From assembly GCF_022447245.1 (NCBI RefSeq), contig NZ_JAKVBC010000002.1:1-64000 (forward strand): a DNA stretch of 64,000 nt, given 5' to 3'. Below the pieces are notes generated by a model, which was not told the origin of the DNA, did no database searches, and was given only the letters and a program-made list of their open reading frames with translations. A program made the position numbers and the translations under genes. This document shows positions 28,236-38,400 of this stretch, one piece after another. Position 1 is the first letter of the stretch. Each line of letters starts with the position of its first letter. Source of the stretch: Kordia sp. Its GTDB lineage: Bacteria; Bacteroidota; Bacteroidia; Flavobacteriales; Flavobacteriaceae.

Positions 28236-28345
28236 CTTTTCTAACATATTTTCAGTACAGATAAAACATACTTTTAGTAGTGTAAAAGCCAACACTTTTC
28301 TTTCTTGAATTTTATAATTTTAGGCTTAATCACAAAATCAAAATC

Positions 28346-28546
28346 ATGAAAAAAAGATCTATTAAAAAATTGAAATTAAAGAAAGCGTCTATTTCTACTT
28401 TAGATGCTAATGCACTTCAAGGAGGAAACGATCCTTGGCAATCTGTATACTTATGTGAATCAGATAATTGGTGCCAAACACTAGATTACACAAGATGTTA
28501 TGGAAATTGGAACTGCGGTATTTTTGATAGAACAGGAAACCTGTAA
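28346..28546 (+). CDS. Cys-patterned ribosomal peptide precursor, last copy
   Basis: 66 residues. The leader is MKKRSIKKLKLKKASISTLD with GG at residues 27-28. The core (YLCESDNWCQTLDYTRCYGN, then WNCGIFDRTGNL) keeps C-x5-C-x7-C-x5-C but replaces several hydrophobics with Trp. It carries its own upstream element (28263-28290), a TATAATTTTA box and a terminator, so it is a complete independent unit. The product may be a bacteriocin or signal; unknown. Confidence 0.7.
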   Translation: MKKRSIKKLKLKKASISTLDANALQGGNDPWQSVYLCESDNWCQTLDYTRCYGNWNCGIFDRTGNL

Positions 28547-28563
28547 AACAAATATGCATCAAC

Positions 28564-28596
28564 AAAAAAGAGAGGAATAGTTTTTTCCTCTCTTTT
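28564..28596 (+). terminator. Terminator after the last precursor
   Basis: AAAAAAGAGAGGAA and TTCCTCTCTTTT form the stem, followed by a T-rich run. It lies 17 nt past the stop codon and may also act on metF from the opposite side. Confidence 0.75.
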
Positions 28597-28616
28597 CATT
28601 TTAATATGTTTTTTTT

Positions 28617-29573
28617 TTAAAATATTTCTTTTGCAATTGCATCAATATTGCTCGATCTTCCCATAGAATAATAGTGCAATATTGGCACGCCAGCCGAAAC
28701 CAATTCTTTACTTTGCTGTATACACCATTCAATTCCTACTTGACGCACAGCTTTATTGTCTTTACAACGAACCACTTCCATGATCAAATCGTCCGGCAAA
28801 TCTACTTTGAATCGATGCGGAATTAAATTCAATTGCTTCTTAGTAGCTATGGGTTTTAATCCCGGAATAATTGGCACTGTAATTCCTTCCTTTCTACATT
28901 TTTCTACAAAGTCAAAATACTTTTGATTATCAAAAAACATCTGAGTTATAATGTACGCTGCTCCAGCCTTTATCTTTTTCTTTAAGAAATGAATATCCGA
29001 GTCCAAACTTGGTGCTTCCATGTGCTTTTCAGGATAACCAGCCACACCAATACAGAAGTCCGTTTTTGATGAGTTTAGCAATTCTTCATCTAAATACTTT
29101 CCGTTATTTAAGTCTTGAATCTGACTTACCAGTTCAGAGGCATACCGATGTCCTTCAGGCTCTGCTCTAAAATAAGTCTCGCTTTTCACAGCATCTCCAC
29201 GTAAGGCTACAACATTGTCAATTCCTAAAAAATCCATATCAATCAAGAAATTTTCAGTGTCTTCTTTTGTAAATCCACCACACAAAATATGCGGAATAGC
29301 ATCTACTTGATATTTATTTTGAATTGCAGCACATATTCCTACAGTTCCCGGACGTTTTTTTACAACCTGCTTTTTCAACAGCCCATTCCCTAGTTCTTTA
29401 AACGTGTATTCTTCTCTATGATACGTTACATCAATAAACGGTGGTTTGTATTCCATTAACGGATCAATATTATCAAATATCGACTTGACGTGTTGTCCTT
29501 TTAACGGCGGTAATATTTCAAAAGAAAACAATGTTTTTCCTTCCGATTGCGCTATATGTTCTGTTACTTTCAT
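28617..29573 (-). CDS. metF: 5,10-methylenetetrahydrofolate reductase
   Basis: 318 residues, full length. The N-terminal SFEILPPLKG motif, VDVTYHREEY and the FAD-binding region (NVVALRGD) mark the FAD-dependent TIM barrel enzyme. It makes 5-methyltetrahydrofolate, the methyl donor of MetH encoded directly upstream. The 306-bp gap to metH may allow a separate promoter. Confidence 0.95.
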   Translation of the reverse strand: MKVTEHIAQSEGKTLFSFEILPPLKGQHVKSIFDNIDPLMEYKPPFIDVTYHREEYTFKELGNGLLKKQVVKKRPGTVGICAAIQNKYQVDAIPHILCGGFTKEDTENFLIDMDFLGIDNVVALRGDAVKSETYFRAEPEGHRYASELVSQIQDLNNGKYLDEELLNSSKTDFCIGVAGYPEKHMEAPSLDSDIHFLKKKIKAGAAYIITQMFFDNQKYFDFVEKCRKEGITVPIIPGLKPIATKKQLNLIPHRFKVDLPDDLIMEVVRCKDNKAVRQVGIEWCIQQSKELVSAGVPILHYYSMGRSSNIDAIAKEIF

Positions 29574-29805
29574 TTAATCCTTTAGGTTTCATTCCCGTGA
29601 AAACGGAAATTTTTGTTGTTATATTTTCTTTTTCTATGTTTTGTTTATCTGTTAATTTATGGATTTGCTCATCTTGCTTTCCGCTCTTAACTTTTAATTT
29701 GGGCGTTCCCACAAGGGTCGTGCTATCCGTTATATCTTTTTAAACCATTTATCATGACTAGCAACTTCTTAAGAGATTGTATCTTCTGCTTTTTCAACAT
29801 ACAGA

Positions 29806-29836
29806 TAACTTCGTCGCAAACTCCTCGCAATGACGG
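29806..29836. repeat. Dispersed repeat of the CGTCATTGCGAG type
   Basis: The minus strand reads CCGTCATTGCGAGGAGTTTG followed by CGACGAAG, a short repeat seen widely in bacterial intergenic DNA. A diverged relative lies at 33871-33900 (CGCAATAACG side). The rest of the 29574-29879 gap holds an A/T-rich spacer and no gene. Confidence 0.55.
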
Positions 29837-29879
29837 TTCAAAGCTTTAAAAAGGATGCCACTCCTATCACTAACGCGGG

Positions 29880-32597
29880 CTAGTCTGCCAACGTTGGATG
29901 CAACCATTTTTGTGCCTTTTCTATCGTGATTCCTTTTCTTTTTGCAAAATCTTCAACTTGATCGCTTGTTATTTTCCCAAGTCCAAAATACTTTGCCTCT
30001 TCATTTCCAAAATAGTATCCTGAAACGGCGGCGGCTGGCCACATGGCTAAACTTTCCGTCAAAGAAACTCCAATCACATTTTCGACATCTAGCAATTCCC
30101 AAATTGTTTCTTTTTCCAAATGATCTGGACATGCAGGATAACCTGGCGCTGGACGAATTCCTTTGTATGTTTCTTTGATTAATTCTTCATTTGTTAAATC
30201 TTCACTACTTGCATATCCCCAATGTTTTGTACGTACTTGCTTGTGTAAATATTCAGCAAATGCTTCTGCAAAACGATCTGCAATGGCTTGTGCCATAATT
30301 GCGTTGTAATCATCTTGTTGTTCTTTGTAACTATTTGCCAATTCGTCTGCTCCAAAAATAGCCGTACAAAACGCTCCCATATAATCTTGCTTTCCACTTT
30401 CTTTTGGTGCCACAAAATCTGCTAAAGCGATATTTGGCACTTCTGCACGCTTGTCCAATTGTTGACGAAGCGTTCTGAAAACCCCAATTTCTTTTCCTTT
30501 TTTCTGAATAGAAATATCATCATCATTGATCGTATTTGCTTCAAACAATCCAAAAATTCCTTTGGCTTTTAACGATTGTTTTGCAATGATTTCTTCGATC
30601 ATTTTTTTCGCATCCGAATATAATTGCGTGGCTTGTTCACCCACAACATCATCTGTTAGAATATTAGGAAAACGCCCGTGTAAATCCCATGAACGGAAAA
30701 ACGGGCTCCAATCAATGTATGTAACAAGTTCTTTTAGACTCAGCTGGGTCAACTTTTGAATTCCCAATTCTTTGGGTTTTACAATATTGCTTGTTTCCCA
30801 ATCAATTGTATACTTTTTAGCTCTAGCAGCTTCTAAAGAGATGTATGATTTTTTCTTTTTACGTTTCAAAAACTTTTCGCGGAACTCGTCATAATCCTTT
30901 TTCAACTGTTCGCGATAGTCTTTTGATTTTTTCTTATTCAATAAATCCCCAACAACTGTCACTGCTCTTGATGCATCATTAACATGCACTACTGCGTTTT
31001 TGTATTCTGGATCAATTTTTACTGCTGTATGCGCTTTGGAAGTAGTAGCTCCACCAATCAATAACGGAATTTCTAAGTTTTGACGTTCCATTTCCTTTGC
31101 TAAGTACACCATTTCATCCAAAGAAGGCGTAATTAATCCTGATAAACCTATGACATCGACATTTTCAGCTTTTGCGGTTTCGATGATTTTTTCTGGTGGT
31201 ACCATTACTCCTAAATCTACAATTTCGTAGTTATTACAGCCCAATACCACACTTACAATATTCTTTCCAATATCGTGTACATCTCCTTTTACAGTTGCCA
31301 TCAACACTTTTCCAATAGCTTTTTGTTGTTCGCCTTTTTCTGCTTCAATAAAAGGCTGTAGATATGCCACAGCTTTTTTCATAACACGTGCCGATTTTAC
31401 TACTTGCGGCAAGAACATTTTTCCTGAACCGAATAAATCTCCCACGACATTCATTCCGATCATCAAATTTCCTTCTATGACTTCTATAGGTTTACTTGCT
31501 TGCAAACGTGCTTCTTCTACATCTTCTGTAATGTATTTGTCAATTCCTTTTACGAGCGAGTGTGTGATACGTTCTTGCAATTCGTAATTACGCCATTCCT
31601 GTACTGCTTCAGTATCTGCTTTTTTAACTCCTTTGAAAGTTTCTGCTAAGTCTAGTAAACGTTCTGTAGCATCATCGCGACGATCGAGAATTACGTCTTC
31701 TACATGCTCCAATAAGTTTTTAGGAATATCATCATAGACTTCTAACATGGTTGGATTTACAATTCCCATGTTCATTCCAGCTTGAATGGCATGATACAAG
31801 AATACAGAGTGCATGGCCTCACGTACTACATTATTTCCACGAAACGAAAAGGATACATTACTCACTCCACCACTTACACTAACATTTGGATAGGTTTCTC
31901 GTGTCCAACGTGTTGCTTCTATGAAATCAATTGCATTTTTACGATGTTCTTCCATTCCTGTTGCAACAGGGAATATATTTAAATCAAAGATGACATCTTC
32001 TTCTGGGAATCCAACTTTATTGACCAACACATCATAGGAACGTGCTACAATTTCTAATCGGCGTTCGTAGTTGTCTGCTTGTCCTACTTCATCAAAAGCC
32101 ATCACAATCACGGCAGCTCCATATCGCTTGATTTGTGTAGCTTCCCAAATAAATTTTTCCTCTCCTTCTTTGAGTGAGATAGAGTTTACAACGCATTTTC
32201 CTTGTACTACTTGTAATCCTGCTTCAATGATGTCCCATTTAGAACTATCAATCATTATAGGTACACGGCAAATATCTGGTTCAGCAGCGATGAGATTTAA
32301 AAACTTCACCATAGCTTCTTTTCCATCAATTAAACCATCGTCCATATTGATATCAATGATTTGTGCGCCACCATCCACTTGATGTCTTGCAATAGCCAAG
32401 GCTTCATCAAATTTTTCTTGCTTTACTAGTCGCAAGAATTTACGTGAGCCCGCTACATTGGTACGTTCTCCAACATTTACAAAGTTGCTATTTTCATTTA
32501 AAACCAATGGTTCTAGGCCTGAAAGTCGCATGAACTTGGTTTGTTTAGGTTTTTCGTGTTTGGTATTTGGTGTTTGATCTTTATCTTGCATCTTCAT
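29880..32597 (-). CDS. metH: Methionine synthase, folate/cobalamin/activation part
   Basis: 905 residues from the ATG at 32597; an overlapping TTG at 32675 would couple it to the previous gene. The order is pterin-binding domain ([13 protein letters not shown], about 45-300), helical cap and B12 domain (about 350-580; [11 protein letters not shown] supplies the cobalt-ligating His), then the SAM-binding reactivation domain (about 600-895, with [11 protein letters not shown]). It transfers the methyl group from folate via cobalamin to homocysteine bound by the separately encoded upstream subunit. Confidence 0.93.
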   Translation of the reverse strand: MKMQDKDQTPNTKHEKPKQTKFMRLSGLEPLVLNENSNFVNVGERTNVAGSRKFLRLVKQEKFDEALAIARHQVDGGAQIIDINMDDGLIDGKEAMVKFLNLIAAEPDICRVPIMIDSSKWDIIEAGLQVVQGKCVVNSISLKEGEEKFIWEATQIKRYGAAVIVMAFDEVGQADNYERRLEIVARSYDVLVNKVGFPEEDVIFDLNIFPVATGMEEHRKNAIDFIEATRWTRETYPNVSVSGGVSNVSFSFRGNNVVREAMHSVFLYHAIQAGMNMGIVNPTMLEVYDDIPKNLLEHVEDVILDRRDDATERLLDLAETFKGVKKADTEAVQEWRNYELQERITHSLVKGIDKYITEDVEEARLQASKPIEVIEGNLMIGMNVVGDLFGSGKMFLPQVVKSARVMKKAVAYLQPFIEAEKGEQQKAIGKVLMATVKGDVHDIGKNIVSVVLGCNNYEIVDLGVMVPPEKIIETAKAENVDVIGLSGLITPSLDEMVYLAKEMERQNLEIPLLIGGATTSKAHTAVKIDPEYKNAVVHVNDASRAVTVVGDLLNKKKSKDYREQLKKDYDEFREKFLKRKKKKSYISLEAARAKKYTIDWETSNIVKPKELGIQKLTQLSLKELVTYIDWSPFFRSWDLHGRFPNILTDDVVGEQATQLYSDAKKMIEEIIAKQSLKAKGIFGLFEANTINDDDISIQKKGKEIGVFRTLRQQLDKRAEVPNIALADFVAPKESGKQDYMGAFCTAIFGADELANSYKEQQDDYNAIMAQAIADRFAEAFAEYLHKQVRTKHWGYASSEDLTNEELIKETYKGIRPAPGYPACPDHLEKETIWELLDVENVIGVSLTESLAMWPAAAVSGYYFGNEEAKYFGLGKITSDQVEDFAKRKGITIEKAQKWLHPTLAD

Positions 32598-32671
32598 TTC
32601 TGTTTTGTTCTCGTTGTTGAGTTGAGTTGTCAATTTGTTAATTCGTCGATTTATTGATTTAACTTTTTGTT

Positions 32672-33673
32672 TCAAACATTGACAAGCAACTTACGAGGTT
32701 CATATTTTGCTGCTACTTCTGCAATAGCATTGATATGATCAGGTGTTGTTCCACAGCAACCGCCTATGATGTTGATGAGATTCTTTTTTAAGTACTCTTG
32801 TATTTGCCCTGCCATTTCTTCTGGCGATTCGTCATATTCTCCAAAAGCATTTGGCAATCCTGCATTTGGATGTGCCGATACTGCAAAGTCTGTTTTATTA
32901 GCAATAGCTTCTAAGTGCGGTTGTAATAGGTTTGCTCCTAAAGCACAGTTGAATCCGACGGATAGTAACGGAATGTGCGATACTGAGATCAAGAATGCTT
33001 CTGCAGTTTGTCCTGATAGTGTACGTCCACTCGCATCCGTAATAGTTCCGCTCAACATGGTAGGCATTTCTATATTTCTTTCAGCTTTTACTTCTTCTAT
33101 GGCAAATAATGCTGCTTTTGCATTTAAGGTATCAAATACAGTTTCAACTAATAATACATCTACTCCTCCATCAATGAGTGCCTCTACTTGTTGTTTGTAA
33201 GCAATTCTTAATTCATCAAATGTTACAGCGCGGTATCCAGGATCGTTTACGTCTGGTGACATACTTGCGGTCTTATTTGTAGGACCGATAGAACCTGCCA
33301 CAAATCGTGGTTTGTGCGGTTCTTTGGCGGTAAATTCATCCGCTACTTCTTTCGCAATTTTTGCAGATTCATAGTTGAGTTCATAGACTAAGTCTTCCAT
33401 TTCATAGTCAGCCATTGCGATGGTTGTTCCTGAGAATGTATTGGTTTCTACAATGTCTGCACCAGCGGCAAAGTATTTTGCATGCACTTCTTTGATCGCG
33501 TTTGGCTGTGTTATGGATAATAAGTCATTATTTCCTTGTAGTGGTACTTGAAAATCTTTAAATCGTTCGCCTCGGAAATCTTCTTCTGTGAATTTGTATG
33601 CCTGTAACATGGTTCCCATAGCGCCATCTAAGACTAGGATTCTCTTTTCTATTTCGTTCCAAATGTTTTTCAT
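32672..33673 (-). CDS. metH: Methionine synthase, homocysteine-binding part
   Basis: 333 residues, the homocysteine S-methyltransferase barrel. Zinc-binding cysteines are in VGFNCALGA and in [12 protein letters not shown]. The N-terminal [11 protein letters not shown] block is typical. In most bacteria this is the N-terminal third of one long MetH; here it is a separate gene just before the remainder, an arrangement known in flavobacteria. Expression should respond to the SAM-I riboswitch upstream. Confidence 0.93.
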   Translation of the reverse strand: MKNIWNEIEKRILVLDGAMGTMLQAYKFTEEDFRGERFKDFQVPLQGNNDLLSITQPNAIKEVHAKYFAAGADIVETNTFSGTTIAMADYEMEDLVYELNYESAKIAKEVADEFTAKEPHKPRFVAGSIGPTNKTASMSPDVNDPGYRAVTFDELRIAYKQQVEALIDGGVDVLLVETVFDTLNAKAALFAIEEVKAERNIEMPTMLSGTITDASGRTLSGQTAEAFLISVSHIPLLSVGFNCALGANLLQPHLEAIANKTDFAVSAHPNAGLPNAFGEYDESPEEMAGQIQEYLKKNLINIIGGCCGTTPDHINAIAEVAAKYEPRKLLVNV

Positions 33674-34000
33674 TTCTTCATTTTCTTTTTCTGTGTATTC
33701 CTATCTCTGTAGGAATGACAAACGGTTTTTAGTTAGCTACACATATCACAGGCTTGACTTCGTTCGATGTGATATTTTGCTTCAACTTTGCTCAACATCC
33801 TTTTTAAATATGTGAATAGTCATTACAAGGAAGAATTAATGAAGTAATCTGTTTTTTGTATACGGATTACCACGAATCTTCATAGATTCTCGCAATAACG
33901 TTTCCCTTTTAAAAAGACACAGCGAATAGCCTGAATTTTTGGGTAACGCCCAAATTATTATTATCAAAAAAGCATGTGGAAACGGTGTAAATTTCGCTTA

Positions 34001-34100
34001 GTTATCTACCTGCATTTGCAGTAGAATGTAGCACCTTCTTTAAGTGTAAAGGGTTGCTAAGGCGTCATCGGGTCTATTCCCTCAGCCTTTCTTGATAACA
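34001..34100 (-). ncRNA. SAM-I (S-box) riboswitch
   Basis: The minus strand contains the S-box core in order: closing stem GTTATC/GATAAC (34093-34098 with 34001-34006), ATCAAGAAAGGCTGAGGGA, GACCCGATGACGCC, TTAGCAACCC, AAGAAGGTGCTA and GGTAGATAAC. SAM binding is expected to lower metH and metF expression. It lies about 330 nt upstream of the first metH gene. I could not identify a clear terminator in the expression platform. The remaining gap, 33674-34000 and 34101-34324, holds no gene I can support. Confidence 0.93.
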
Positions 34101-34324
34101 ACAGTATAAGTATGAACTATTTGCTACAAAGAAAAGGCTTCCGAGTAGAAGATGCAAATATTTTGCGCTGATTTTTAAACGATAACGTTTTAGTGTTGAA
34201 TTTTGAATGGATTCGCTTCCTTTTTTACAGCTTTTTTAAACTTATAAATGTTCTCAATATGATTTTCTTCTTCTAACTCTAAAAATCATCAGAACTTACG
34301 TTTGTGGAAATTGATATTTTGAAT

Positions 34325-35305
34325 TTAGTTTTTAAGTTTTAATTCTACCGAAGGTTTGAGTTCGTAGAAAAAGGTTACGTTTGGTGCTTCAAGTGGATAC
34401 ACAATTTCCATTTCGAGCGGCACACTGAGTGAGGATTCGTTTCGATGCAACCAGATGTCATTGTATATATGTACTTTGGTATCAACAATCATGGTGTGAT
34501 ATCTTTTGTCACCACTAAGATCGATGGTAATTGATTCGAAAGATTTTGGTAATGATTTGCTTCCATCGCTGATTTTGACAGCTTCACGCACATCTAAAAT
34601 GACAGCAGCTTCTTTTTCTTGACGAGTTTCTTCATTCTTTTTTTGAGGATATGTAAGACTTGCTTGTACGATGACATTGTTTGGAATGACAGTACAGTTT
34701 TCTGAGATTTGAGGTAACATATTCCAAAGAATTGGCACATAGGATTCTCTATATAATAGCGCATCGAGCGTTTCACTGAAAAGAATATGGTATTTTTTAG
34801 CATCTGGAATTTGAAAAGTAACCGCATCCGAATTATGGAATTCCGTTACATAGTCTTTTAAATCAAGAGATTCTACCAGTTTTTCTGCCATTTTGATGGA
34901 AATCGCATTAATTTCTAAAACGGTAAATTGTACTTCAGAAACTTCAAATAATGGTGCCACTAAAGTTACAAAAGGTGCATACGGACCACAACCTGCATAG
35001 AATATGTTGATGACTTCATTTGGATGTTGTTGTTGCTTCTCGCGAATAAGCGCCACCATTCCGTCTAGGAATTTTGCTGTTCTGCGATAATCAAGTAAAC
35101 ATGCTGCAGCATGGTTGAGTGATAATGCCATTCCTCCTGCTGTTGGTACGGCTGCCATGTGCTGCATTCCCTCTCCTAAGTCACGAATATTCGTAGTTTC
35201 TAAATAATGTTTGTGAATTTCGTCAATCGTATTTTTGACAGTATCAAAATCTGATTGATTGTTAAGGATTGTTGTAGAGAGTTCTTTAATGGTATTTCGT
35301 AACAT
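34325..35305 (-). CDS. Class I SAM-dependent methyltransferase-like protein
   Basis: 326 residues. Motif I is NIFYAGCGPYAPFVTLV at about residue 102, followed by an acidic strand end (FTVLEINAIS), as in Rossmann-fold methyltransferases. The C-terminal half is beta-rich and resembles the barrel of protein arginine methyltransferases, though I do not see the double-E loop clearly. The substrate is unknown. Confidence 0.6.
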   Translation of the reverse strand: MLRNTIKELSTTILNNQSDFDTVKNTIDEIHKHYLETTNIRDLGEGMQHMAAVPTAGGMALSLNHAAACLLDYRRTAKFLDGMVALIREKQQQHPNEVINIFYAGCGPYAPFVTLVAPLFEVSEVQFTVLEINAISIKMAEKLVESLDLKDYVTEFHNSDAVTFQIPDAKKYHILFSETLDALLYRESYVPILWNMLPQISENCTVIPNNVIVQASLTYPQKKNEETRQEKEAAVILDVREAVKISDGSKSLPKSFESITIDLSGDKRYHTMIVDTKVHIYNDIWLHRNESSLSVPLEMEIVYPLEAPNVTFFYELKPSVELKLKN

Positions 35306-35414
35306 GCTAGTTTTGATTTTGCATAAAAGTAAGTGAAGCTTTTGAATTTAGCAACCCGTATTTATGTGTGTTTTGAGTTGTTGTATTTACTAACAAGACT
35401 TTTTTTGTCCTAAA

Positions 35415-35457
35415 AATAAAAAACACCCTTCATTTATTTCTGAAGAGTGCTTTTTTT
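35415..35457 (-). terminator. Terminator of the giant T9SS gene
   Basis: On the minus strand GCACTCTTCA pairs with TGAAGGGTGT (two G-U pairs) and leads into T6. It starts 19 nt after the stop. Confidence 0.75.
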
Positions 35458-35475
35458 GTAAGTGCTTATAATTAC

Positions 35476-38400
35476 TTAGTAAATGACTTTTTGAATTTTT
35501 TGTTTTCCATTTTCTAAGATCACTTTTACAATCAACGCACTGTTTGTCGGTCTTAGATTGGTTATATCATATACTTCTTCACTAATGTTTTTACGAACTA
35601 TCAAACGCTTTCCAAGAATATCATAGATTATAATGTCTGCTATTTGACTTTGATACGCATGCACTTTAATTTTGTTTTCGCTTGTGGTAATCACAATCCC
35701 TGCATTGGAGTTGAATTCATCAACACTTAGATTACTTGCATTTATATCGAGATATCTTAACACAAAACGATCTTCAAAGTCTCCTGCTTCTGAATAAAAG
35801 TCATACGGCGTTAGTTTTAAGTCATGAAGCGTACTCGTATACAAGTCTTCCAAATAAATTTTCTGGTCTGTAGTTTCAAATAGTCCATCAAGCGCATTGA
35901 TTGCTATGGTATAATTTCCATCTTGTGCAATTTTAACTCCTAGCGAAACTACATCTTCTTCCTCAAAAGGAACAGCTCTTCCTTGAATTGTCATTTTTTC
36001 TTCTCCAATCAATGAATAAATATGTGTTGGAGCATCACTCAGATTATCTCCATCAAAAAGACGATCTTGTTCATTTGATGCACCTGTGATGTATCCTATT
36101 AACAAAGATGCTGCGGAATTGTCTGGTGAAATAATATCTAACCAAATTCTATGTTTTTCTATCGTTGTCGTTGCACTTTCACTGTTGTATTCTAATTCTA
36201 TACCTCCATCATCACTTGGTCTGTAGAATTGATCATTTGTATACGCTACTCCACGCATTGAATTGTTGAACTGAATCGTTGTACTAGCTGGTGCCGCATC
36301 ATCCATTAATACAAAGAAGGCTTGTCCTGCTGCAATGTTTCCATTGAATCCGATTGGATTTGATCCTGTACTGTTGTACTGAATGTAATCGTTTTCATTG
36401 TAATTATAAAGATAATCACTGTAAAAAGGGTCGCCATAAGCATTGCTTGGAGCACTTAAATGTCTCCACAAATAAACCGTTCCTGTGATAGTGGATGGAC
36501 TCGTATCATCAGTAATCACCGAAGCATTTGCTGCGATAAAGGCATCTGCTGAGATTGCTGAAGGATATGGATTTCCTACTAAGTTCCAGTTGTCATCTAA
36601 TGCCGTAGCATTAGTTCCTCCTGCTCCTGGATAATCAACTCCTGTATAAGTTCCTCTGGTTACTGTCGTATTGATGATTCCGTTGTTTGGCACTCCATCA
36701 AATTCTGCTGTATTAGCTATGCTTGTTCCTGAGATGCCTCGAATAATGTATCCGTTTCCTGCTCCCATAACTCCAGAAGCACTTTGCCATTCTCCATAGT
36801 TACCTAATCCATTACCTGATACCGTTGGTTGCCATTGAAATATTAATCCTGGATTTGTTCCTGGAGAAACATCAGCAACATCAAAATTTGCTACTGGTGA
36901 TGACCAGTATATATAATCAAAGTTGTTTACCCCTACAGCCATACGATCCATGTTAATATCTCCTGTATTGTTGTTGGATACTACATCCGTTACTTGAATC
37001 AGGTTTGCACCATCTCTTACATGTAGTGTTCCTCCACTCTCTACACTAATCCAGTCGGTGACTGTGATTGAAGAACCTGTGGCAAGTTCTAGTGTTGCTC
37101 CATTTTTTACGGTAATGTTTCGAGCCAATCCGTTACCTGTGGCTTCCGTATCTATTGTAAGTCCATTGTCTTTAATAATTACACAATCATCTGAGGTTGG
37201 TACTACATTTTGTGCCCAGTTTGCGGCGACACCCCATGCGTCAGCGGCACTATCAAAGACTCTGGTATTGTTAATTACATCAAAACTAGTGCTTACCGCT
37301 CCACATCCATTGGCTAGGTTTGCATCAATGGTAAAGGAATAATTTGACTCTTCTAACTGTGCCAATGTTGGCATAGCATATACTGTTTCATGACTTCCCG
37401 ATACATAAGGTGTATCTCCGATGTTATCATTATCTGTATCAACATACAGGTCAATAATATTTGCTGGTGTGGTTGTCCAATCTACAGCAGTTACATCCTT
37501 GTCTCCTATTAGTTGTATGTTATCTATTGCAATACCATCTGCCCACAAAGCATAGTAACGAATACGTACGCTTAGTGTTGGCTGATTGATATATGCTGAT
37601 ATGTCATAGGAAAGATTGTCAAACTTTGTCCCGATTCCCACATCTGCAATGATATCTGCTGTGATTGCCGTCCAGCTGGTGCCGTCAGTTGAAACTTCTA
37701 CGGTAAAGTAATCATCTGCACCACCTATTCCATCATCTAAATAATGTGAATAATAACAATCAAAACTAAATGTTAGATTTACAAAATCGGTGGTATCATA
37801 AGAAGTTGTTGATTGTAGTGCATTGTGAGTGATATATGAATTTCCTAAACCGTCTGCTCCAACATCCGAATTACATATTACAAACTGATCATTTCCAAAT
37901 CCTGAAGAAATGGCTGGAAACCATACTTCTTCTGAAGGAACAAATGTACTGGTTTGGTTTTGCCATGCACTTCTAGCATTGATAGTTGCCCCGTTGTCAT
38001 TTAATACAATATTGCTAAATACGCCTAATCCTCCAGATTCAAAATCCTCGTCTATCAACAATACATCTTCCACATCTCCTGAAACTGAAATTTCTAACAT
38101 ATCATTTTCTCCACATACTACTCTACTCGAAACATCAGGTGTAATATTAACCGTTGGTATCGAATTAAATTTTGCGACTATTGGTTCTCTTACCCATGAT
38201 TCGCAAGTACCATTGTACGCCGTAACATAATACGTAGTTGTCGATGATATGGATGGTGTCGTCCAATTACCAGTAACTGTCGTTGCTACTAAGCTTCCTC
38301 CTGTTTCTGCATCATACCAACGATATTCCATAACAGAAGGAGTTCCTGTACCAGTTACCGATAAGTTAACCGTTCCTGCACCACAAGTTTCTCCATCTGT

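Larger units (their letters stand above)
27021..28596 (+). repeat. Tandem array of precursor-peptide cassettes
   Basis: A 28-bp upstream element recurs four times: 27021-27048, 27608-27635, 27937-27964 and 28263-28290, with consensus ACGTAC-n4-AGTA-n-TG-n-AAAACC. In copies 1 and 4 its end lies 56 nt from the start codon position, and TATAATTTTA follows at 23-24 nt before it. Units end in a related terminator (GAGGAA...TTCCTC stems) at 27543, 27883, 28206 and 28564. The array holds two intact precursor genes and at least three decayed ones. I interpret it as serial duplication with loss. Confidence 0.7.

Noticed and set aside
27021-28596. CRISPR array
   Set aside because: The repeats are four, degenerate, and unevenly spaced by about 300-600 bp with coding cassettes between, not short regular spacers.
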